From Verrucomicrobiota bacterium (GTDB taxonomy: Bacteria > Verrucomicrobiota > Verrucomicrobiia > Opitutales > UBA953): DNA of 12,944 bases. The position numbers and the translations under genes were made by a program. A model generated the notes under the pieces. It was not told the DNA's origin. It saw nothing but the letters and a program-made list of their open reading frames with translations, and ran no database searches. The stretch covers positions 1 to 12,944 of the forward strand of contig SYID01000121.1 in the NCBI GenBank assembly GCA_005798925.1, in the 5' to 3' direction. This document shows positions 7,152 through 12,944 of the stretch, piece by piece; position 1 is the first letter of the stretch; each line of letters begins with the position of its first letter.

Positions 7152-8705
7152 ATGTCCCAACTACATCGTCGTACGTTCATCAAGAACTCCGCCCTGGCCG
7201 CCGCCGTGGCCGGTATCAGCGCCCAGACCTATGCCCAGTCCGCGGGCGCCAACGGTGACCTCCGCGTCGCCGTCGTCGGCTTCCGCAGCCGAGGCCTGGA
7301 GCACATCAAGGAGCTCAAGAAGATCAAGGGCGTCCGCATCGTCGCCCTCTGCGACGTCGACTCCAAGGTCGTCGAGAAAGGCCTGAAGGCCACCCCGGGC
7401 GCCAAGGGCTACACCGACATGCGAAAGATGCTCGAGGACAAGGACATCGACGCCGTCTCCATCGCCTCCCCGAATCACCAGCACTCCATCCAGGGCATCT
7501 GGACGCTGCAGGCCGGCAAGCACCTCTATGTCGAGAAGCCCCTCTCGCATAACATCTTCGAAGGTCAGCAGCTCGTCGCCGCTTCGAACCACTTCTCCAA
7601 GCTCGTCGTCCAGGCCGGCACCCAGAGCCGCTCCGGCGTCGGCATCCGCGCCGCCATCAAGGACGTCCACGCCGGTAAATACGGCAAGGTGAAGGTCGCC
7701 CGCGCCATCTGCTACAAGCGCCGTAAGTCCATCGGTCCGGCCCAGAAGAACGCCATCCCCTCCGAGATCGACTATGATCTCTGGCACGGCCCGGCCGATG
7801 TCCAGGAATCCATCCGCGGCAATGAGTCCGACAAGGTCCAGCACGCCTCCAACCAGGGCCCGGTGCATTACGATTGGCACTGGTTCTGGAACTACGGCGG
7901 CGGCGACATTTGCAACCAGGCGATCCACGAGATCGACATCGCCCGCTGGTTCCTCGGCACCCACGAGGTATCCCCTGAGGTCGTCTCCGTCGGCGGCCGC
8001 TTCGGCTACGTCGACTGCGCCGAGACCCCGAACACCTTCATCTCGATCCACAACTACGCCGCCGCCCCGCTCATCACCGAAGTCTACGGCCTGACCTCCG
8101 ACGGCAAGATCGACGGCCCGATGAACAAGTTCGGCAAGTTCAAGGAGAACAACCCGACCGAGAAGTCGGCCAAGTCCCCCGAGATCGGCATCATCGTCGA
8201 GTGCGAGAACGCCACCATCGTGGTCCCGGACTACAACTCCGCCCAGGCCTACGACCTCTCCGGCAAGCTCATCAAATCCTACGGCAAGACCGTGGACCAA
8301 GTCGACCTCACCGGCGGCGCCTCGGGCCACCACGCCAACTGGGTCGCCGGCATCCGCAAGGGTTCTTCGGCCAACATCAACGCCCCGGTCCGCGAGTGCC
8401 ACCTGTCCACCGCCCTCGTCCACTCCGCCAACATCTCCTTCCGCCTCGGCGCGAAGAAGAGCGCCGGCGAGATCAAGGACGCGCTCAAGGCCAGCTCCGG
8501 CCTCGCCGAAGCCTTCGGCCGCATGGCCGAGCACCTCGGCCGTAACGGCGTGAACCTTGACGAGTCCAAGGCCGTCCTCGGCGTCCCGCTGACCCAGGAC
8601 ACCAAGACCGAGCTCTTCACCGGCGCCAACGCCGAAGCCGCCAACCGCGACCTCGTCGCGAAGCGCGCCGGCCGCAAGGGCTTCGAGATCCCGACCGCGT
8701 TCTAA
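7152..8705 (+). CDS. Tat-exported Gfo/Idh/MocA family oxidoreductase
   Basis: A 517-aa protein. The ATG at 7152 is preferred because it opens a twin-arginine signal (HRRTFIK, R6-R7) followed by an Ala-rich hydrophobic stretch. The Rossmann nucleotide-binding fold begins at LRVAVVG (37-43); its glycine motif is the variant GFRSRG (43-48), with Arg where the second Gly is usual. EKP is at 128-130, as expected for the family. The sugar-site motif GGGDICNQAIHEID includes D252 and H259. Family members oxidise or reduce sugars and inositols with NAD(P). Those with Tat signals usually hold the cofactor tightly and work in the periplasm, as in glucose-fructose oxidoreductase. Next to a DUF1080 gene, a role as a 3-dehydrogenase of glycosides is a reasonable inference. 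Its length is above the usual 350-450 aa because of the signal and an extended C-terminal domain. Substrate is unknown. Confidence 0.9.
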   Translation: MSQLHRRTFIKNSALAAAVAGISAQTYAQSAGANGDLRVAVVGFRSRGLEHIKELKKIKGVRIVALCDVDSKVVEKGLKATPGAKGYTDMRKMLEDKDIDAVSIASPNHQHSIQGIWTLQAGKHLYVEKPLSHNIFEGQQLVAASNHFSKLVVQAGTQSRSGVGIRAAIKDVHAGKYGKVKVARAICYKRRKSIGPAQKNAIPSEIDYDLWHGPADVQESIRGNESDKVQHASNQGPVHYDWHWFWNYGGGDICNQAIHEIDIARWFLGTHEVSPEVVSVGGRFGYVDCAETPNTFISIHNYAAAPLITEVYGLTSDGKIDGPMNKFGKFKENNPTEKSAKSPEIGIIVECENATIVVPDYNSAQAYDLSGKLIKSYGKTVDQVDLTGGASGHHANWVAGIRKGSSANINAPVRECHLSTALVHSANISFRLGAKKSAGEIKDALKASSGLAEAFGRMAEHLGRNGVNLDESKAVLGVPLTQDTKTELFTGANAEAANRDLVAKRAGRKGFEIPTAF

Positions 8706-8711
8706 GCTCCT

Positions 8712-8750
8712 CCGACGAAGCGGAGCGGTCGCAAGGCCGCTCCGCTTTTT
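8712..8750 (+). terminator. Intrinsic terminator after the oxidoreductase gene
   Basis: An 11-bp perfect stem AAGCGGAGCGG (8718-8728) / CCGCTCCGCTT (8737-8747), with an 8-nt loop, is followed by a five-T run (8746-8750). This is the strongest terminator in the window. The CCGACGAAG string (8712-8720) precedes and overlaps the stem. It lies only 27 bp before the next start, so the DUF1080 gene depends on read-through or on a promoter not visible to me. Confidence 0.8.
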
Positions 8751-8776
8751 CATCTCCAGACCAAATCAACCATACC

Positions 8777-10300
8777 ATGAACAAGACCCAGCAACTCCTG
8801 AGCCTCGCGGCCGCCGCCCTTCTCGCGGGCTGCGCCAACGACGCCCAGCCCAACGCCTCCAAGGCCGCCGCCGGCGCCCCCAAGGCCAACACCAACAAAG
8901 TCGAGATCTTCAACGGCAAGGACCTCACGGGCTTCAAGAAGCTCGGCGGCGACGCCACCTATGCCGTCGGCCCCGACGGCGCCCTCGTCGGCACCTCGAC
9001 CCTCAACACCCCCAACACCTTCCTCGCCACCGACAAGGACTACGCGAACTTCGTCCTGGAATATGATTTCAAGAACGACCCTCGGCTGAACTCGGGCGTG
9101 CAGTTCCGCAGCCATGCCGAAGCCAAGGAAGTCCCCTACAAGAACGCCGAAGGCAAGCCCGCCAAGGTCCCGGTCGGCCGCGTCCACGGCTACCAGGCCG
9201 AGATCGACACCGATCCGAAGAACGTGAAGAAGCCCGACGCCGAGGCCCGCATGTGGTCCGCCGGCCTCTACGAGGAAGGCCGTCGCGGCTGGATCTTCCC
9301 CGGCTTCGGCGGCGGCGACGCCCTCGCCTTCTCCAAGCAGGGCCGCGAGCTCACCAAGGTCGGCGAATGGAACCACGTGAAGATCGAGGCCAACGGCCCC
9401 CGCATCCGCACCTGGCTCAACGGCGTGCAGCGCGTCGACGTCCGCGACGACGGCTACAAGACCGGCTTCATCGCCTTCCAGGTCCACGGCATCGGCAAGG
9501 ACGCCGCCAAGGCCGGCACCACCGTCCAGTGGCGCAACATCTCGCTGACGAAGATCCCCGACAACACCCTCAGCGAGTCCGAGAAGGCCGACGGCTGGAA
9601 GCTCCTCTTCGACGGCCGCTCCAGCAAGGGCTGGCGCTCCGCCAAGGGCCCTGACTTCCCGAAGGCCGGGTGGTCCGTCGAGAAAGGCACCCTCCGCACC
9701 GCCAAGGGCGACGGCAAGGAATCCGCCAACGCCGGCGACATCATCACCGTCGAACGCTTCAAGGAGTTCGAAGTCTCCGTCGACTTCAAGCTCACCAAGG
9801 GAGCCAACAGCGGCCTGAAGTACTTCGTGCAGCCGAACCTCAACCAGGGCGCCGGCTCGGCCTTCGGCCTGGAGTTCCAGATGCTCGACGACGCCGTCCA
9901 CCCGGACGCCAAGCTCGGCCGCGACGGCAACCGCACGGTCTCCTCGCTCTACGACCTGAAGACCGCCTCCAAGGACAAGCGCGCCAACCGCATCGGCGAC
10001 TGGAACAACGCCTACGTGATCGCCAAGGGCACCAAGGTCGAACACTGGCTCAACGGCCGTCTGGTCGTCTCCTATGACCGCGGCACCCAGGAGTTCCGAG
10101 ACCTCGTCGCGAAGTCCAAGTATGCCGACCCCAAGTATGGCAAGAACTTCGGCGAGTGGGCCGACGGCCACATCCTCCTGCAGGAACACGGCGACGAAGT
10201 CTGGTTCCGCAACGTGAAGCTGCGCGACCTCGCCCCGCAGCTGGCTGCCAAGCCCGCCGCCAAGGGCAAGGGCGGCAAGAAGGCCCCCGCCAAGAAGTAA
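8777..10300 (+). CDS. Lipoprotein with tandem DUF1080 (3-keto-disaccharide hydrolase family) domains
   Basis: A 507-aa protein with a lipoprotein signal, lipobox LAGC with Cys19. Two DUF1080 (PF06439) concanavalin-like beta-sandwich domains are visible: about 41-258 (IFNGKDLTGFKKLGG ... VHGYQAEIDTD ... VQWRNISL) and about 272-485 (LLFDGRSSKGWRS ... NSGLKYFVQ ... VWFRNVKLRDL). Both begin with the family hallmark FNGKDL/FDGRS and end with a WRN/FRN-V/I-L strand, so it arose by internal duplication. A short Lys/Ala-rich tail ends the protein. Known: DUF1080 enzymes cleave 3-keto-glycosides by elimination and hydration, using substrates made by Gfo/Idh/MocA oxidoreductases, as shown in Bacteroides thetaiotaomicron. 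The gene just upstream supplies such an oxidoreductase. Which domain is catalytic, and whether the other only binds sugar, is not decidable here. Confidence 0.88.
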   Translation: MNKTQQLLSLAAAALLAGCANDAQPNASKAAAGAPKANTNKVEIFNGKDLTGFKKLGGDATYAVGPDGALVGTSTLNTPNTFLATDKDYANFVLEYDFKNDPRLNSGVQFRSHAEAKEVPYKNAEGKPAKVPVGRVHGYQAEIDTDPKNVKKPDAEARMWSAGLYEEGRRGWIFPGFGGGDALAFSKQGRELTKVGEWNHVKIEANGPRIRTWLNGVQRVDVRDDGYKTGFIAFQVHGIGKDAAKAGTTVQWRNISLTKIPDNTLSESEKADGWKLLFDGRSSKGWRSAKGPDFPKAGWSVEKGTLRTAKGDGKESANAGDIITVERFKEFEVSVDFKLTKGANSGLKYFVQPNLNQGAGSAFGLEFQMLDDAVHPDAKLGRDGNRTVSSLYDLKTASKDKRANRIGDWNNAYVIAKGTKVEHWLNGRLVVSYDRGTQEFRDLVAKSKYADPKYGKNFGEWADGHILLQEHGDEVWFRNVKLRDLAPQLAAKPAAKGKGGKKAPAKK

Positions 10301-10315
10301 GCCCGTCCTGAGGCT

Positions 10316-10357
10316 CCGACGAAGGCCGGACGACGCGAGTCGCCCGGCCTTTTCTTT
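10316..10357 (+). terminator. Intrinsic terminator after the DUF1080 gene
   Basis: Stem AAGGCCGG (10322-10329) / CCGGCCTT (10344-10351) extends, after one A-C mismatch, through CGAC/GTCG around a GCGA tetraloop. It is followed by TTTCTTT (10351-10357). The preceding CCGACGAAG (10316-10324) repeats the string seen at the two earlier terminators. Confidence 0.78.
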
Positions 10358-10375
10358 GCCCGAGTGGCTGAGGCG

Positions 10376-10403
10376 TTGCATGGGAGGCCGCAGCGGCTAG
10401 AAA
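10376..10403 (+). promoter_or_regulatory. Candidate sigma70-type promoter for the sulfatase pair
   Basis: TTGCAT (10376-10381) and TAGAAA (10398-10403) are separated by 16 bp. They lie just after the DUF1080 terminator and 16 bp before the sulfatase ATG. Each hexamer matches the consensus at four of six positions. Transcription would begin near 10410, leaving a leader of about 10 nt with no Shine-Dalgarno sequence. A small GCCGC-A-GCGGC palindrome sits in the spacer. Confidence 0.4.
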
Positions 10404-10419
10404 AGCCTCACCCTGAGCC

Positions 10420-11982
10420 ATGCGACCCGCCCTGCTCCTCGCCACCCTTTGCGCAGCCCTCGTCGGCCAAGCCGCCGAACCGACGCGCCCTAACATCCTC
10501 TTCGTCATCGCCGACGACTGGGGCAACGGCCACGCCGGCGCCTACGGCTGCCCCTGGGTCAAGACCCCGAACTTCGACCGCCTCGCCAAAGAAGGCCTGC
10601 TCTTCCTCAACGCCTACACGCCGACGGCTAAATGCGCGCCCTCGCGCTCGAGCATCATGACCGGACGCCACCCGTGGCTCCTGGGCGCCGCGGCCAACCA
10701 CTTCCCCTATTTCCCGCCGGAGATCGGCATCCTGCCCGAAGCCCTCGACAAGGCGGGCTACCTCTATGCGTCCACCGGCAAGGTCTGGGGTCCGGGCCAG
10801 TCGCTCAAGGCCGACGGCTCGCCCCGCCCGATGACGGGCAAGGTCTTCGCCCGCCGCAAAGCCGCGCCGCCCGCCAAGGCCATGGCGAACAACGACTACG
10901 CGGCCAACTTCACCGACTTCCTCAAGGAGACCTCCGCCGACAGGCCGTGGTTCTTCTGGCTGGGCTTCCAGGAACCGCACCGTGCCTACGAGGAGGGCAG
11001 TTATGCCCGCTTCGGCAAGCAGCCCGGCGACGTGGACCGCGTGCCGAAATACTGGCCTGACAACGCGACGGTCCGCGGCGACATGCTCGACTACGCGGTG
11101 GAGGTCGAACACCTCGACGCCCAGCTCGGCAAGGTCCTCTCGCAACTCGAAGCCCGCGGCGAACTCGACCGCACGCTGATCATCGTGACCTCCGACAACG
11201 GCATGCCCTTCCCCCGCGTGAAGGGCTCGGCTTATGAGAACGCCAACCACCTGCCCTTCGCGGTCCGCTGGCCCGCCGGCATCGTCCGCTCCGGCCGCAA
11301 GGTCGCCGACTACGTCGGCTTCGCGGACCTCGCCCCGACCTTCCTCGAAGCCGCCGGCCTGGCCTGGGATCAGTCCGGACTGCTCCCGGCCTCAGGGCGC
11401 AGCCTGTTCGACGTCTTCAAGTCCGACGGCGCGCAGCCCCTGCCCGGCCGTGATTTCACGTTGATCGGCCGCGAGCGCAACGACCTCGGTCGACCCCGCG
11501 ACGAGGGCTACCCGGTGCGCGGCATCGCCAAGGCCGGCATGCTCTACCTCGAGAACGCCGAGCCGTCCCGGTGGCCGGCCTGCAACCCCGAGACGGGCTA
11601 CCTCGACACCGATGCGAGTCCGACGAAGAGCTTCATCCTCCAGGCGCGCCGCACCGCAGGGAGCGACCCCTTCTGGGACCTCTGCTTCGGGATGCGACCA
11701 GGCCAGGAACTCTACGACCTGAAGGCCGATCCGGACTGCGTGCGCAATCTCGCCGCCGAGCGGAGCCCCGACGTGGAAAAACTGCGCGCGCAGATGTGGG
11801 CCGAGCTGAAGCGCCAAGGCGACCTGCGCGCCCAGGGACGCGGCGCCGAATACGAGGCCTTCCCGCACTCCGACGAACGTCGCCGCGGCTTCTACGAACG
11901 CTACCTGAAGGGCGAATTCCTCGACGCCGGCTGGGTCAGCAAGACCGACTTCGAACCCGCCCCGATCAAGCCCTCCCGCTGA
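10420..11982 (+). CDS. Secreted type I sulfatase (formylglycine-dependent)
   Basis: A 520-aa protein with signal peptide (MRPALLLATLCAALVGQA, then AEPT). The sulfatase fold starts with RPNILFVIADDWG, where D32 and D33 are calcium ligands. The sulfatase signature CAPSR is at 72-76, inside CAPSRSSIMTGR; Cys72 would be converted to formylglycine. Other expected active-site elements are H187 (EPHRAY), D259-N260 (TSDNG) and K268 (RVKG). The NGMPFP segment after the metal ligands recalls sulfamidase/heparan-N-sulfatase-like members of family S1, but I cannot fix the subfamily. Alkaline-phosphatase-superfamily phosphohydrolases are ruled out by the intact CxPxR. It would release sulfate from exported or extracellular glycans. 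The next gene starts 2 bp after its stop and is a second sulfatase, so the two are co-transcribed. No formylglycine-generating enzyme or anSME is in the window, so maturation must come from elsewhere. Confidence 0.93.
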   Translation: MRPALLLATLCAALVGQAAEPTRPNILFVIADDWGNGHAGAYGCPWVKTPNFDRLAKEGLLFLNAYTPTAKCAPSRSSIMTGRHPWLLGAAANHFPYFPPEIGILPEALDKAGYLYASTGKVWGPGQSLKADGSPRPMTGKVFARRKAAPPAKAMANNDYAANFTDFLKETSADRPWFFWLGFQEPHRAYEEGSYARFGKQPGDVDRVPKYWPDNATVRGDMLDYAVEVEHLDAQLGKVLSQLEARGELDRTLIIVTSDNGMPFPRVKGSAYENANHLPFAVRWPAGIVRSGRKVADYVGFADLAPTFLEAAGLAWDQSGLLPASGRSLFDVFKSDGAQPLPGRDFTLIGRERNDLGRPRDEGYPVRGIAKAGMLYLENAEPSRWPACNPETGYLDTDASPTKSFILQARRTAGSDPFWDLCFGMRPGQELYDLKADPDCVRNLAAERSPDVEKLRAQMWAELKRQGDLRAQGRGAEYEAFPHSDERRRGFYERYLKGEFLDAGWVSKTDFEPAPIKPSR

Positions 11983-11984
11983 CC

Positions 11985-12944
11985 ATGCGCCTCCTCTCCG
12001 TCCTCGCCCTGCTCCTCGTCGCGTTTGCCCCGGCGGCAGAAACGCGTCCGAACATCCTCTTCTTCTTCGCCGACGACTGGGGTCGCTTCGCGCGCATCTA
12101 CGCCGAGCACGACCGGCTCGCCGGCGCGAACAGGCTTCTCCGCACTCCGAACCTCGACCGCCTCGCCAAGGAAGGCGTGCTCTTCCGCAACGCGCATGTC
12201 AACGCGCCCTCCTGCACGCCCTGCCGCAGTTCGCTGCTCTCGGGGCAGCACTTCTGGCGCACCGGCCGCGGGGCCATCCTCCAAGGCGCGGTCTGGGACG
12301 AATCCATCCCGACCTACCCTCTGCTCCTGCGCGACGCCGGCTATCACCTCGGCAAGTCCTATAAGGTCTGGAGCCCTGGCTCGCCGGGCGACGCCCCTTA
12401 CGGCGGCCAACAACATGCCTTTGAGAAGTCGGGACGCGCTTTCAACAACTTCTCTGAGAATGCGACCGACCTCGTGGCGAAGGGCGCCACGGTCGAGGCC
12501 GCCCGCACGAAACTCCTCGAGGAAGTCCGCGGCAACTTCCGCGCGATGCTCGCGGCCAAAGCGGCCGACCAACCTTTCGCCTATTGGTTCGGGCCGACGA
12601 ACACCCACCGCGCCTGGGTCCGCGGCAGCGGCCAGAAACTCTGGGGCCTCGACCCCGATGCCCTCAAGGGCAAGCTACCGGCCTTCCTGCCGGACGTCCC
12701 GGTCGTCCGCGAAGACCTCGCCGACTACCTCGGCGAAGTTCAAGCCCTCGACGCCGCGATGGGCGTATTACTCGAAGAACTCGACCGCGCCGGTGAACGC
12801 GGTAAGACGCTGATCGCCGTGAGCGGCGACCACGGCGCCCCGGGCTTCCCCCACGGCAAGTGCAACCTCTATGGCTTCGGCACGGGCGTCTCGCTCATCG
12901 TCGCCGGCGCCGGCGTGCAGGGCGGACGCGTGGTGGACGACATG
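11985..12944 (+). CDS. Second secreted type I sulfatase, C-terminus beyond window
   Basis: The frame is open from the ATG at 11985 through the last base (320 codons). The start follows the upstream stop after two bases (TGA-CC-ATG) and encodes a signal peptide (MRLLSVLALLLVAFAPAA, then ET). RPNILFFFADDWG gives metal ligands D30 and D31. The signature is CTPCR at 77-81, with Cys77 as the formylglycine precursor and an extra Cys80 in the variable position. H208 (NTHRAW), D282-H283 (SGDHG), and K292/N294 in GKCNLYGFG fit the C-terminal half of the active site. The GKCNLY string recalls sulfamidase-like S1 sulfatases. It shares the pattern TPNxDRLAKEGxLFxNA with its neighbour, consistent with an old duplication, but elsewhere the two are quite different and probably act on different sulfate positions. 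Roughly 150-200 residues are likely missing at the right edge. Confidence 0.92.
   Translation, partial: MRLLSVLALLLVAFAPAAETRPNILFFFADDWGRFARIYAEHDRLAGANRLLRTPNLDRLAKEGVLFRNAHVNAPSCTPCRSSLLSGQHFWRTGRGAILQGAVWDESIPTYPLLLRDAGYHLGKSYKVWSPGSPGDAPYGGQQHAFEKSGRAFNNFSENATDLVAKGATVEAARTKLLEEVRGNFRAMLAAKAADQPFAYWFGPTNTHRAWVRGSGQKLWGLDPDALKGKLPAFLPDVPVVREDLADYLGEVQALDAAMGVLLEELDRAGERGKTLIAVSGDHGAPGFPHGKCNLYGFGTGVSLIVAGAGVQGGRVVDDM

Noticed and set aside
2116..10381. Several long minus-strand open frames (e.g. 3475-4761, 5401-6966, 7161-8753, 8750-10381)
   Set aside because: They mirror the plus-strand genes and arise from high GC at third codon positions. Translations are repetitive Val/Gly/Asp/Glu/Arg strings without motifs.
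10358..10419. tRNA-like beginning (GCCCGAGTGGCTGAGGCG), similar to Leu/Ser tRNAs
   Set aside because: There is no T-arm GGTTCGA-type sequence, no matching 3' acceptor strand, and too little room before the sulfatase start.

Overview
The window is GC-rich and carries seven protein genes: one on the minus strand, cut by the left edge, then six on the plus strand, the last cut by the right edge. The gene families (DUF6797/beta-propeller protein, multi-CxxCH cytochrome with a PA14-like domain, Tat-exported Gfo/Idh/MocA oxidoreductase, tandem DUF1080 lipoprotein, paired secreted sulfatases) are typical of Planctomycetota/Verrucomicrobiota polysaccharide degraders. I favour Verrucomicrobiota, possibly Opitutia, from family content and base composition. 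This is an inference, because no rRNA or marker gene is present.

Layout. 1-1964 (minus): secreted M66 metallopeptidase strongly resembling the mucinase StcE, C-terminus off the window. 1965-2226: divergent intergenic region with an attenuator-like hairpin on the minus-strand leader and a small palindrome. 2227-4818: DUF6797 plus beta-propeller protein. 4924-6915: exported cytochrome with five CxxCH motifs. 6923-7050: an unusual 128-bp inverted repeat with GGGGTA-tract arms and an AT-rich core. 7152-8705: Tat-signal Gfo/Idh/MocA oxidoreductase. 8777-10300: lipoprotein with two DUF1080 (3-keto-disaccharide hydrolase family) domains. 10420-11982 and 11985-12944: two type I sulfatases, 2 bp apart. 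Short GC-rich hairpin terminators follow the propeller, oxidoreductase and DUF1080 genes, each preceded by the same CCGACGAAG string. The sulfatases form the only tight operon.

How the parts may work together (inference). All seven products carry export signals, so the locus looks like a cell-envelope/extracellular kit for sulfated glycoconjugates. The M66 protease would cut O-glycosylated protein, the sulfatases would remove sulfate, and the oxidoreductase plus DUF1080 protein would open glycosidic bonds by the 3-keto (oxidation/elimination) route. The propeller protein and cytochrome could carry electrons from a periplasmic oxidation. The co-location of an StcE-like mucinase with a 3-keto-glycoside module, and the G-tract inverted repeat, are the parts most worth following up.
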